Notes under the pieces: generated by a model
Database searches by the model: none
Seen by the model: the letters and a program-made list of their open reading frames with translations, nothing else
Told to the model about the DNA's origin: nothing
Assembly (NCBI RefSeq): GCF_003576645.1
Contig: NC_044922.1
Span: 15,279,839 to 15,343,838, forward strand
DNA length: 64,000 nt
Direction of reading: 5' to 3'
Source: Ipomoea triloba
Lineage: Eukaryota > Streptophyta > Magnoliopsida > Solanales > Convolvulaceae
Shown: piece after piece, positions 39,189-50,689 of the stretch
How the letters are laid out: the number at the start of each line of letters is the position of its first letter
Position numbering within the stretch: the stretch's first letter is position 1
Made by a program: the position numbers and the translations under genes

Positions 39189-40861
39189 TTTTATATCCCA
39201 AAATTCAAAAATTACACTTATGTAATGCGGCATTCACATTGTTTCGCCTCCATTAACAAAAACACATGTCGGGCATTTCACCGAACAATTGTGGGGCAAA
39301 CATCGTAATACAATTAAGAGTGATAGCACAATGAAATTGCGAAAGCAGAATATAAAATACCGCTGGAGTTTATATCCGTATGCAACCTCAGCTACAACCG
39401 TTTACTTGTCAGAAAGTTTTTTCCTGCGACAACAAGTAGGGGTGAGCAAACGGTCGCTCAGTTAAATAACCAATCGAAAAACCGACCATGATTTTTGACC
39501 ATCATAACCGACCAAAACCGACCGAAAGCAAAACTATAACCGACCGTCGGTTTCGGTCGGTAACCGAAAAACCAAAATTTCACAAACTATTCAACCATTA
39601 ATACTTATACAAGTCTCTAAAAATCAAAATACCAAATGTCCAAATCAAATGCAAACTACCAAAGTCACAAAAAGTCTATAACATATACTAAAATCCAATT
39701 ATCCAAATACTACAAACTTACGAAGTCTAACTGCCAAAGTGCTAATAACAAATACAAACTAACAAACACTGCCACTGTCAACTGTCCCAAACTACACGCC
39801 TTCAATTCCTTTAAACCTATCAAATGAGAATGAGATAATGAGATATTATAAAACCATTAGTATAAATACGATCAATTGATCAAATAAGCATTTTACCTTA
39901 ACATAGTAAAAGTTCTTACTTGTATTGATTAATTATACCACCATGTTTAATCAATTAAACCAGTAAAACAAATTGAAGGGGATTAAAAAAATTAAAAGCA
40001 AGAAGTGAAAAGCTAGTTTTCTTTTCCACCTCAAAATCACCCCTATATACACTATAAATCCACACAGCAAGTCTATTATTTATCTATACTAGAGATAATT
40101 ATTTTATCTTTGAAAATAGTATAAAGTTACCAATTTCTATAATTCTTTCACTCCAAAGCCAACCAACAAGAACAAGAAACCAATTCTTTCACTCCAAAGC
40201 CAAACAAATTATTATATACGGAATAATCCTTTCATTCCAAAACAGTCTAAAGTCTTAGAAATTTGAATGTGCATTAAATTTTGAATGCTTAAAAGGGCAA
40301 CTTTAGAAAGGTTATGAATATGAGTTAGTTTTTTGCAATCAATTTATTAACAGTATACAAATTTAACTACTTAAATTAAACACTTAATAAGATATTAACA
40401 GTATAAAAATTTACATAATTAAACACTTAATAGATTAAAAGTATAGAAATTAAAAAAATTAAAAATAAGATATTACATTATTACCTGACTGAGGGGCGAG
40501 CAGGCTTCCGGCGAGGCTGAGGTTAGGTGAGAGGAGTGTGAGGGAGACAGGGAGAGGAGCGAGGGCGTTGGCGTGGGATACTCAGAGGACGGAGAAACAG
40601 AAGCCAAGGGCCGAGAAGTGGATGTGAGTATTGAGGAGTGAGTAGCGAGGGCAAGGCCGGAGGGCATTAGGGAGTAACCACCTGACCGGAGTGTCGCATG
40701 AGGCGCTGGTTTGGGACTGGAAGCGTAGAAGGCGATAAGTAATCGAGCAGATCTGATTTAGGCTATTTTGTTTCAGGCTATTGGGCTTACATTAATTCTA
40801 TTTCTTTTGGGCTAAACATTAATTATGCCACTGGCACTATGATTGAGCTTTTATATATATA
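39189..40861. other. Non-coding DNA between PPR gene and Helitron
   Basis: 39435-39595 is an 'aaccgaccgaaa'-rich repeat beginning 'aggggtgagcaaacggtcg'. 40110-40250 has a duplicated 'attctttcactccaaagcca'. 40490-40760 is a GC-richer block (short reverse ORF rich in Ser/Pro, not believed). No gene can be supported. Confidence 0.45.
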
Positions 40862-40887
40862 CTAGCGGTGGCACGCGCGATGCGCGT
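40862..40887 (-). repeat. Helitron 3' terminus: hairpin and CTAG
   Basis: The reverse strand reads ACGCGC-ATC-GCGCGT (40887-40873), then seven bases, then CTAG (40865-40862) and a T. Stem plus CTRR end are the diagnostic Helitron 3' signals and serve as transposition terminator. Confidence 0.88.
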
Positions 40888-41711
40888 AGTATAATGCCCA
40901 ACAAAGATCGAATAAATACAATGATATTAAAAAATGTGTTAAAATTTAAATTCTTTGGTATTTATTTTATATTTTTTTTTGTTTAAATTTGAATTTAATT
41001 AAGAGGTCAAGAGTGTTATTTCAATAGTTATGTACGATATAAATATAAGGAGCTAGTTTATTTTTGTCAAACGGAGATTCATACATACAAGTTTATTGAT
41101 AATAAATAGAGTTGTACCATTTATATATACAAGTTTATTAAAATTGTAGTTCATTCTCCCATTTATATATACAAGTTTATTAAAATTGTAGTTCATTCTC
41201 CTACATCATTGTTAGTGTCCTATAAAATTGTAGTTCATTCTCCTACATCATTGTTAGTGTCCTACTTTGGGTTTTTTTTTCGTACAGTTTCTAAAACAAA
41301 CATAGAAACTTGTGTTTTTCGGTTGTTCATATCTCATATTCAAATAAATGTACTAACATGTAATGCTTTTATTTCTTTAAATAAAGTTAGTTGTGTTGCA
41401 CGAAAGAAGATATAAACAATTTGAAATGAAGGCTTATACATGCATTTAAATTCTTGTCCATCTCAATAAAAAAAAAGTTGTGTCAAATTGCATCAATGTA
41501 TAATAAAAAATATAAAAGTACGAATCGAACATGTACAAAATGATCTCCAAATGATTCGTTTCATTCAGCTTCGATAAATTCCTAAATCACGTGAAAAAGC
41601 ATTTAACATAGTTTGAGTTTTTGCTTGTAAACAAATTTGCATATTAAACAAACTAAACAGAAGTAGTGCTAATAGTCTACCTCGTCTAACAAGTTAATGT
41701 CTCCTTCTGGC
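40888..41711. other. Helitron 3' non-coding region
   Basis: No gene is present. 'tatatatacaagtttattaa' and 'aattgtagttcattctccta' are each repeated in 41095-41250. Confidence 0.5.
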
Positions 41712-43120
41712 TCAAGATACCAATTGTTTTGTTTTTTTTATAACCTCAGGACAGTAAAGGCTGACTAATGTTTGATTATTTATTATCTTTGTTACGAAGA
41801 AGGGAGCGTATCTGTTTTCCAATTGTTCCCTTTTCACCTCAATCATAAATAACATGCCAAGTCCAACCAATGATTGTATTTCTTTTGGCAGTTGAGGGGT
41901 TATGCGCTTATGCTTTGCTCGGAGGTCTGATGCTGTTCTACCTATCAGTTGGATGCAGTCTTTGTCCACCAATTTCAATTTTGCATTTCCATTGGCATCT
42001 TCTACTTGAAGCTTTAAATTGTACTTGTCGATGCCCTTTGTCCAATTTGTCAAACATTTTTTGCACTCATATTCACCAGAAGGAAGGGGAATGAGTCGAC
42101 TATTACAATCGTTTGCTTGGCAGCACACAGCAAACCAGTTGTAAGAGTTCTCTACTGCAACAATTTTTTCACCAATCCAAAATTCACCAGCCTTACAATT
42201 ATAAACAAAGTTTTATTAAATTTATATTCATGCTAACACATTAAAAAATATGTTCTAGAGTGCGCTATTTGAATGTAAATATCACGAGATTATGATAAAG
42301 TGGTCCTATTTTTCAACCCAATGCAACTTACTTTTCCTTTTTCGTAGATATCTTTAATTGAGACAATATGCATGAGAGCATTGCTTAAGTCCTGTAGTGT
42401 CTTTTCATTAGTTGAAGTCATACTTGTGCTTTGAGGCTCTGTAAGCAGGGAAAATAGAAACAAAATTGTTTAAGGCATTTAATTATAAATAAATTCTATT
42501 TGTTTGACAATAAAATATGTAGTAACATAATCATTTGCTCAATTGTGTTGATAATACATAATAATGGTCGAGTTTGTGTTACTAAAAGATATTTAAATAA
42601 GAAGAAGTAACTCACTTAGGATTGTCAGGTTATAAGAATGAAATTTTATGTTAAAGATAGCTCACCGCTTAATGGATACGTAAAAGTGGGGAAATTCGCA
42701 GCATCTAATTCTCTGACAAGTGTTCTCAAAGACAAGTTTAACATGTACTTGTGATTGGTTGTCTTGTGTTTGTGCACATTAGTCGTCACCACAAATTTTT
42801 TTATGCGATAAACTCGGCCCTCTTTAAATTTCTTCGCATACTTTCGAACACATTCATTCGGAATATGGATGTTAATAAAGGTGCCCTGTTGTGTAAATGC
42901 AGTTAACACCTTTAACAGAATCTATATGCAATAAGAAAGAGTTTAATAAAACACAATGTTACAAGTGAATTACCTCTTCATCGTGGAAGATGTATTGTAA
43001 AGAATCAGGTTCAGAGTAATTTGTGTCGACGAGGTACAACATTTGTATGAACTTGACGTGTATCGATTCCGTTGTGTTCGTTGGAGAAATATAACGTAAG
43101 AGAATGTTCATAGAAGCCAT
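41712..43120 (-). CDS. RPA1-like single-strand DNA-binding protein 1 (complete, 4 exons)
   Basis: The model is exons 43120-42974, 42885-42666, 42438-42332 and 42191-41712, all with GT-AG introns and matching phases, giving 317 residues. Exons 1-2 form an OB fold of the RPA DBD-A/DUF223 type (SLQYIFHDEEGTFINIHIP, then GRVYRIKKFVV). Exons 3-4 form the RPA C-terminal OB fold (IVSIKDIYEKGK, EFWIGEKIV) with a zinc ribbon of four cysteines (CCQANDC ... YECKKC). RPA coats single-stranded DNA; plant Helitrons carry such genes, presumably to protect the rolling-circle intermediate. It lies downstream of the Rep-helicase in the same orientation. The first 40 nt of exon 1 are repeated at 44820-44859 by the local duplication. 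Confidence 0.85.
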
Positions 43121-44818
43121 GAGTGCTAGAAACAATTACAAGTATACGATACTATGTGAATACTTTTACCCTAAAAATTTAAAACGCAGAAGTTATAGTA
43201 ACTATAATGAAATCTATATATACAGTTTGAAAGTTTGTAAATTTGCCAGTTATAATTAATGATTAGTAAGAATAAAAGAATAAAAAGTAATATAATGATG
43301 TATTTTATACTTACAGTTTAGGAAGTCGTTTAGAGTTAACAAGTATCAGAATTGGTTGAATTGGTAGTAATGCTCAACTGGTGTTGCTTACAGTTTTGGT
43401 GGAGGTGGACAAGGCCAGCTGAAAAAACCAAAGAAAATGGAGAGTTATGAGATTTTGCTTTATAATCAACTCATAACATTTAATTGTAAAACAACTTACA
43501 TTATAAAGCATGAAAACATCAGCAAAACCAGATGGTGCAGAGATAAGAGAAAATCAAGTATCGTAGTCCATTTTGTTTCCTTAACCAGGTAACAGGGTTG
43601 GACGCCTTTCCACAAAAAAGCAATAAACTTTTTTTTTTTTTTAGCAAAGGACAAGGTTGAGCATCAATCACGAAACAGGAAAGCAGCCAATCTTTTTTTT
43701 TTGTCTTAAGCACTACAAAAAAAATATACTCAGCCACTCATGTTTTTTTTATTCAGTAGTCACAAAAAGACACTCAACCACTCTTATTTAAGGTGATAAT
43801 GGAGTTAGTGTATTTTAACTATTTTTTTTTCATATTTTCAATAATTACTAATGATAGGTAATGTGGTAATTGGATCCCTAATTTAAGTGATAATAGAGTT
43901 AGTGGAAGTAATAATTTTAAGTGATAACGATGACAAATATTTATCAATCATTTATTCTCATTCAATGATGCAAATATATGAGTACAATAGACATTTGTAA
44001 ACATAAACAATTTTTAGATATTACCTTGAGTGGGTATCTTATGGTAATAAATCATTTATGTGTCTAAACTTTAATTTATATGTCTTTGTCAAGATAAACA
44101 TATGGAGTAAATGATTATTTAGCATTATGGTATATTATATTCCGTGTATTACAAAGTTAAATATTTGCCATATCTAAAAAGTGTTACAAGTTTAATAAAG
44201 TGATAAATCTAAGAACAAAGACAAAACAACAAACAATGTGAGTTAGACTTAAGAAGATTTTAATGCCAATCGAATCATTAATTTATATAAAAGTTTAACA
44301 GTTTAATTAAACATCATGTGAGACTATTGAAGACTTTTGATTATTTCGAGGGAAATTGGTGTGCCAATCAAGAAAATTTAATGTGTAGAAGTTGTATAAA
44401 ACAGTAGTTTTTTTTTTGGAAACAGTGGTGCAAATTGTCAACGTAGCTGTCCTTTCGAACAATAGATGTCATTTTACCATATACAGTAGCCGTCGGTTGA
44501 TGAGGATGCTCTATTTAGGGTATATTTTCTTCAGTTTATTAAATTGTTATTCACATCTTTTTTATATTTTCAACATTTTTATTATAAGTTCTCTTCTTAG
44601 TTTTATCTTTTTGTTTATGATTTTTCATAATGTCAAGTCATTCTACTTCCTCTCTTCCTCACAAAAATGACTCAACCGATGATCATTCATTTTCGAATGA
44701 TTTTCAAATATCACCATTGAGGACTAATGTATCTCAAACGAGTATGGATTTAGCCTATGTTCAAGATATAGTGGATTTACAATTAGAGTTCAACGAAGTT
44801 GTTGGTAAGTGTTACACT
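43081..44818. repeat. 1739-bp direct repeat, first copy
   Basis: The segment is nearly identical to 44820-46557 (three substitutions noticed, near 44513, 44519 and 44549) and ends at a single N (44819). The copies join head to tail inside an intron and exon 1, so a scaffold-joining artefact or two alleles placed in series is likely. Confidence 0.9.
44630..44804 (+). pseudogene. Duplicate exon 1 of the RKD-like gene
   Basis: This is the same 175-bp exon as 46369-46543, with its donor GTAAGT, in the first copy of the repeat. It is cut off by the N at 44819 and has no exons 2-3. Probably not a separate gene. Confidence 0.8.
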
Positions 44819-44819
44819 N

Positions 44820-46557
44820 TTGGAGAAATATAACGTAAGAGAATGTTCATAGAAGCCATGAGTGCTAGAAACAATTACAAGTATACGATACTATGTGAAT
44901 ACTTTTACCCTAAAAATTTAAAACGCAGAAGTTATAGTAACTATAATGAAATCTATATATACAGTTTGAAAGTTTGTAAATTTGCCAGTTATAATTAATG
45001 ATTAGTAAGAATAAAAGAATAAAAAGTAATATAATGATGTATTTTATACTTACAGTTTAGGAAGTCGTTTAGAGTTAACAAGTATCAGAATTGGTTGAAT
45101 TGGTAGTAATGCTCAACTGGTGTTGCTTACAGTTTTGGTGGAGGTGGACAAGGCCAGCTGAAAAAACCAAAGAAAATGGAGAGTTATGAGATTTTGCTTT
45201 ATAATCAACTCATAACATTTAATTGTAAAACAACTTACATTATAAAGCATGAAAACATCAGCAAAACCAGATGGTGCAGAGATAAGAGAAAATCAAGTAT
45301 CGTAGTCCATTTTGTTTCCTTAACCAGGTAACAGGGTTGGACGCCTTTCCACAAAAAAGCAATAAACTTTTTTTTTTTTTTAGCAAAGGACAAGGTTGAG
45401 CATCAATCACGAAACAGGAAAGCAGCCAATCTTTTTTTTTTGTCTTAAGCACTACAAAAAAAATATACTCAGCCACTCATGTTTTTTTTATTCAGTAGTC
45501 ACAAAAAGACACTCAACCACTCTTATTTAAGGTGATAATGGAGTTAGTGTATTTTAACTATTTTTTTTTCATATTTTCAATAATTACTAATGATAGGTAA
45601 TGTGGTAATTGGATCCCTAATTTAAGTGATAATAGAGTTAGTGGAAGTAATAATTTTAAGTGATAACGATGACAAATATTTATCAATCATTTATTCTCAT
45701 TCAATGATGCAAATATATGAGTACAATAGACATTTGTAAACATAAACAATTTTTAGATATTACCTTGAGTGGGTATCTTATGGTAATAAATCATTTATGT
45801 GTCTAAACTTTAATTTATATGTCTTTGTCAAGATAAACATATGGAGTAAATGATTATTTAGCATTATGGTATATTATATTCCGTGTATTACAAAGTTAAA
45901 TATTTGCCATATCTAAAAAGTGTTACAAGTTTAATAAAGTGATAAATCTAAGAACAAAGACAAAACAACAAACAATGTGAGTTAGACTTAAGAAGATTTT
46001 AATGCCAATCGAATCATTAATTTATATAAAAGTTTAACAGTTTAATTAAACATCATGTGAGACTATTGAAGACTTTTGATTATTTCGAGGGAAATTGGTG
46101 TGCCAATCAAGAAAATTTAATGTGTAGAAGTTGTATAAAACAGTAGTTTTTTTTTTGGAAACAGTGGTGCAAATTGTCAACGTAGCTGTCCTTTCGAACA
46201 ATAGATGTCATTTTACCATATACAGTAGCCGTCGGTTGATGAGGATGCTCCATTTGGGGTATATTTTCTTCAGTTTATTAAATTGTTGTTCACATCTTTT
46301 TTATATTTTCAACATTTTTATTATAAGTTCTCTTCTTAGTTTTATCTTTTTGTTTATGATTTTTCATAATGTCAAGTCATTCTACTTCCTCTCTTCCTCA
46401 CAAAAATGACTCAACCGATGATCATTCATTTTCGAATGATTTTCAAATATCACCATTGAGGACTAATGTATCTCAAACGAGTATGGATTTAGCCTATGTT
46501 CAAGATATAGTGGATTTACAATTAGAGTTCAACGAAGTTGTTGGTAAGTGTTACACT
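44820..46557. repeat. 1739-bp direct repeat, second copy
   Basis: This is the copy of 43081-44818 that continues into the complete RKD-like gene. Its content is the 5' part of RPA-like gene 1, an AT-rich intergenic stretch and exon 1 of the RKD-like gene. Confidence 0.9.
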
Positions 46558-47316
46558 TTTTCATAAACTTTACTTCTTATGATATATATTGTTTTAATGG
46601 GTAACTTTTTATTAAGGTGATCTAGCTACGAACGTTGTAGCTAAAAAACAGAATAATATTGCATTTATGGAGGAGAATAATGCCACTTCTGGGATAGCTG
46701 TAGGAAGTATTAGTAATGATGTCTTACTTGGGAAAAATAGGATTAAAAATTCCTTTCGTAATCCCAACACAATAACTAAAGAAGAGATGCTTCAGTATTT
46801 ACATCTGCAACAAGCTGACGCTGCAAAGAAATTATTGATTAGCTCATCTACTTTAAGGAGGGTATGTAGGAAATTAGGAATTTCCGAATGGCCTAACCGG
46901 AAATTCTTGACTTTGGAAAGGATGGTAAAAAATATCCAGGTATTTGCAGTTTATTTATCAACTTAGTAATTGATATTTTTGAATGAGAGATAACAATTTC
47001 CTTTTTGTAGGAATTTGGGAATATTCAGGATGAAGCGGAGGTTGAAAGGATAAAGAGTGATTTGGAAAATAAGAAGAAAATGTTGCTTGATAATCCAACA
47101 ATGAAATTGGATAAGGCAACTAATAAACTTAGAGTTAATATTAATAGTAATATTTCGTATAGGAAAAAATGCAATAAATGTAAACGTTCTTCTTCTTATT
47201 ACCTTCCTGTAACCCAACCTGAGAGTTCATTACATGTTCCTCAATTTTTTGATAATCTAGAATTAAATCCTCAGCAAATAGATGAGGTACTTGATTTTTT
47301 GCATAACGATGAATAA
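46369..47316 (+). CDS. RWP-RK domain protein, RKD-like (3 exons), inside the Helitron
   Basis: Exons are 46369-46543, 46617-46939 and 47011-47316, with GT-AG introns and matching phases, giving 267 residues. The first ~95 residues are Ser/Asn-rich. Exon 2 holds an RWP-RK DNA-binding domain: TITKEEMLQYLHLQQADAAK, then a helix-turn-helix-like SSSTLRRVCRKLGI and SEWPNRKF, where the first Arg of RWPxRK is Glu. Exon 3 begins with a helical EAEVERIKSDLENKKKMLL, as after the domain in RKD proteins, then a Cys-rich CNKCKRSS and an acidic end. RKD proteins are small nuclear factors controlling egg-cell and embryo programmes. The gene runs opposite to the Helitron's own genes and has no stop in any exon. 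Whether it is captured host sequence or a lineage-specific Helitron gene is open. Confidence 0.8.
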
Positions 47317-47523
47317 AAATATATTCTGAATCAATACTCCATACTTTTATCGTTTGGTTCTATCAAGTACATAACCCTTAAAATTATGCATCAGTTTATA
47401 TATTTTGGCTTATACTTTATTTCTTTCACATAGTATTTAGCAAATTGGACATAATTATATATTTATCCCATAATTTTGATAAACATATCGAAAATGAGTT
47501 TAGTGGGAAAATCTAACATTTAG

Positions 47524-48164
47524 GACCTATATTCCTACACCACTTATGATATTGCTAGGTATTCCTTATGGGATGAGACGGCATACCCAGCTTCTTCCTC
47601 ATCTTTTCCAAACAAAATTGTTGACCCATCTTCCGATATTACGGAGTATTCCTTTTGTGATGAGTTGGTCGACACTACGCCTTCCTCATCTTTACTAAAC
47701 CACATTTCTTATCCATTTTCCGATGTTATCGGATATCCTTTATCGATTGATGTTGCTGATGCTGCTCTTGCCTCATTTTTTCCAAGCCAAATTTCTTGCA
47801 CATCTTCCGATATTAGCAAATATCCTTTATGGGATCTAGAACATGGGATATCAACTTTTACTAATGGATTGTTACCGAACATACCCTTTGATCGATTTTG
47901 GGGTATTGAGCATAATATTGGAGGACTGCTTGAGGCTACTGGTAATCATATGTTTTTTTCTTGATATGCAATGGCGATGACGTAATATATTTTTTCATCT
48001 TTGTTGCAGCCATGAACCACTTAAGTACGGAAGAAAATCTTATGGCATCAACAAGTGGTATACTTGTACAGGAAAATACATTTCCAGTTGCAAGTAACGC
48101 AAGTGTAGGAGGAAATATTTCTATGTCCACCTTATACCTGTATATCAATAAAAACATAATATAA
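47524..48164 (+). pseudogene. Second RKD-like gene fragment, fused to antisense RPA sequence
   Basis: Two forward exons can be read: 47524-47941 (after an acceptor CATTTAG) and 48010-48164 (after TTGTTGCAG), in phase. The first encodes three imperfect ~40-residue repeats around SSDI(T/S)(E/K)Y and a WGIEHNIGGLLEA end; acidic/Ser-rich N-terminal regions of this type occur in RKD proteins. The second begins AMNHLSTEENLMASTSGI, reminiscent of exon 2 of the neighbouring gene. The open frame then runs from about 48112 into sequence that is antisense to RPA-like gene 2 and stops at 48162-48164. There is no RWP-RK domain. It is probably a truncated paralogue; the assignment rests on layout and weak similarity. 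Confidence 0.5.
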
Positions 48165-49269
48165 GTCATGCTATATTAGAATTTTAAGTATTAAGGAAAC
48201 AACGAAGATATATATTTTGATACCTTCTGACAGTGATGCCATCAGTTTGTCCACAGTTCATGCAGTGGAGTTGTAAGCCTTCAGTTGAGTTGACTATTTT
48301 GTTGCAGTAATTGCAACCAACGTAGTAGTCGAAACCATCACGCTTAAGCAATCTAATTTTGCCTCTCACCCATGCAATTGGTTTCTAAATGTAATGCAGA
48401 GCCACAAAAGTAGGTCAAAAGCTTTAAAAGTAAATAGATTGATGGTTAAATGTAAAAGGCGATTTGACATTCGACATACAGTTGAAATGAAATGTTTACT
48501 AACTTGTTCAAATCCAGTTTCAAGAGATGAAAGGCATGTTTTTCGTTGCCTTATAGGGTCTGCCAATGCAAGCAATGAATCAAGGTAAGTCTTATCTACA
48601 ATTTCCTTGTAGATGAGTTCAGAGTTTTTGTCCTTCCTATAAGAATAACCAATCACTATTATCATGGTCAAATAACTGGTATATTCTACATAAGTGACAA
48701 GGAATTACAAAATACCAATCATTAAGGACTTTTGCAACGTGGCCAACAGGATCAACTTCAATTGATGTGTTATATAGTGTACTCAGTGACAACCCTAATT
48801 AAACACAAATGTCAAGTATGTAATATAAAAAGTAGAAATAATTTAATGCACTCGTTGGAAGAACATAACAATATTACCTTGGAATGCATTAACGTTCAAT
48901 CCTTCAGCAAGTATAATGGGGAATTTCCCTTGCCGAAGTTGTAATTCAAGTTGAACCCCTTGGTTTACAGCAAACGTTCCCCAAAGTGTTAGCATAATAG
49001 GCTTCAATCTATAAGTGAAATTCGAAACATAATATATAAACAAAATGATAACATATAACAAAGTAAATAATTGTTATATAAGTAAGGCAAGAAACGGGTT
49101 AAGATTTATACTCTTCGTTCATGACAACAAAATCATGAACATTTTGTTCGCCATTTTTGGTCACCACAATTTGGCGTGGTAACTTGTATATAACAATCGC
49201 CATAATGCCTATAGTTATACAAAAGAAGCAACTAAATTGATGATGCATAAATCAAGTGTTAACCATAAT

Positions 49270-49300
<31 letters not shown>

Positions 49301-49925
49301 TAATAATAATAATAATAAGGAACTAAACAAATCTAAAAGACAATGAAATAAAGAATTGACTTACTTATTGGTCGGCGAGATAAAAAATAGTCAAAAATAT
49401 GGTGAAATGGGCTCAGATGAGCCTGGACATGTCTAGATATGTCAATTCCCTCATCAGGACTAAGCTTTTGAATCATAGTACTCCTCGTTATATTCCAAAT
49501 ATTCATGTACTTTGGATCAGGTAAATTTGTAAAACCTACGACAGCTTTAACCGATGCATTAGATATAATATATGTAGAAGACACCTCGAGTCTTTTATCA
49601 ATCGTCCCATCAATGTCTTTGTCATACAACATTGCTTGCACTTTGTTACCCTGAAAGAAGTATCAAATACGTACATATATGTTAACGAAATGTAATTATA
49701 TTTGACATAAAATAAGATAGGGACATCTTTGAACATTAATACCGAGGACTAATATTTGTGATCAATTTAAAAACTTACAGCCTCATCCTCCAATATTATG
49801 GGTTTATATTTCTTTCCTGGTGTTCTCCTTGATTCTTGTGTATTAAGTTTTTGTACCACTACAACTTTGCACCGCCATCGTGGTAACTCAGTAATAACAT
49901 CAGGTATCAACACTAGTCCCTCCAT
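48112..49925 (-). pseudogene. RPA1-like single-strand DNA-binding protein 2, 3'-truncated
   Basis: Exons: 49925-49779, 49650-49365, 49208-49112, 49008-48878, 48794-48716, 48636-48504, 48384-48224, and the start of an eighth from about 48140. All junctions keep phase. Exons 1-2 give the DBD-A/DUF223 OB fold (LPRWRCKVVVVQKLN, then DGTIDKRLEVSSTYIISNAS). Exons 3-4 give DBD-B (IVVTKNGEQNVHDFVVMNEE, LTLWGTFAVNQG). Exon 7 holds the C-terminal zinc ribbon (GCNYCNKIV ... HCMNCGQTDG). Exon 8 starts with the family-typical RYKVDIEI and then changes into antisense of the RKD-like fragment, so the last OB fold is lost. It sits between Rep-helicase and RPA gene 1 in the same orientation. The longer N-terminal part shows it is not simply a copy of RPA gene 1. 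Confidence 0.8.
49265..49318. repeat. (TAA)n microsatellite in an RPA intron
   Basis: An ATA/TAA triplet tract interrupted once, in intron 2 of RPA-like gene 2. Confidence 0.9.
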
Positions 49926-50689
49926 GCTGTACACAATTAAGGAAATTTAATACTGTTAGTCGCGTATAAAATTGTTGTCATTAAGCTAGTCATATGTTCA
50001 CAAGCCATTTCTAACCTAACATTCGTTGTTATTATTATTATTATTATTATGATTATTATTATTATTGTATAAGTGTAAATATATATGCTTTGAACAAAAT
50101 ATATATAAACATATTGAGCATAATCTTTTAATTAAAGTAATTAAAATACAATAGCGTTAAACTAAATCTTATATATGATGCACAAAATAAATAGTACCTA
50201 GGCAACAACAAATTACAATATTTGAACTTGTACGGTTGAGTAGATCCAAACTCTGAAACAAAGCAAATATGTTGAACGAAAAAAGTTAATACAAATATAA
50301 GTTCATATGAATTGTTGTTTTTAAGTTTTAAAAATGCTAGTAATTCATTCTGTTGTAATTTTTAAGTTATGTACTAAGTTTTAAGTAGGTTAGTGAACCA
50401 CTATGTTGGATTAAGTTTTTAATTATATTTGCTTCTACACTATAAATAATTTTATCTTGCATGTTTGTAATGTTATTACTTCATTTAATGTTAATTTATA
50501 AAGTGCAAACTATTTTTATTTTTTATTTTGGAGTTTAAGTTGGATATGTCGAAAAAAAGGGTAAGCGGGAAGGCTATGCTAAGAAAATTACGTGAGGTGT
50601 TTGATAGAATAAATAATAATTGTTTGATTATAGAATAATATAATGCAAACTATACTCACTTGTAATTGATGCACAATTAAATTAAGCCG
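49926..50689. other. Spacer between RPA gene 2 and Rep-helicase
   Basis: AT-rich, with an (ATT)n tract at 50027-50066. Forward 'atgtcgaaaaaaagg' near 50546 opens only a short frame. No gene is supported. Confidence 0.5.

Noticed and set aside
40473..40667. Reverse 64-codon Ser/Pro-rich ORF
   Set aside because: Low complexity, no family resemblance, no splice or promoter support.
47936..48169. Reverse 77-codon ORF as a normal last RPA exon
   Set aside because: Only its first residues (YKVDIEI) fit RPA; the rest is antisense of a forward exon with good splice sites, so it is treated as a chimeric junction.
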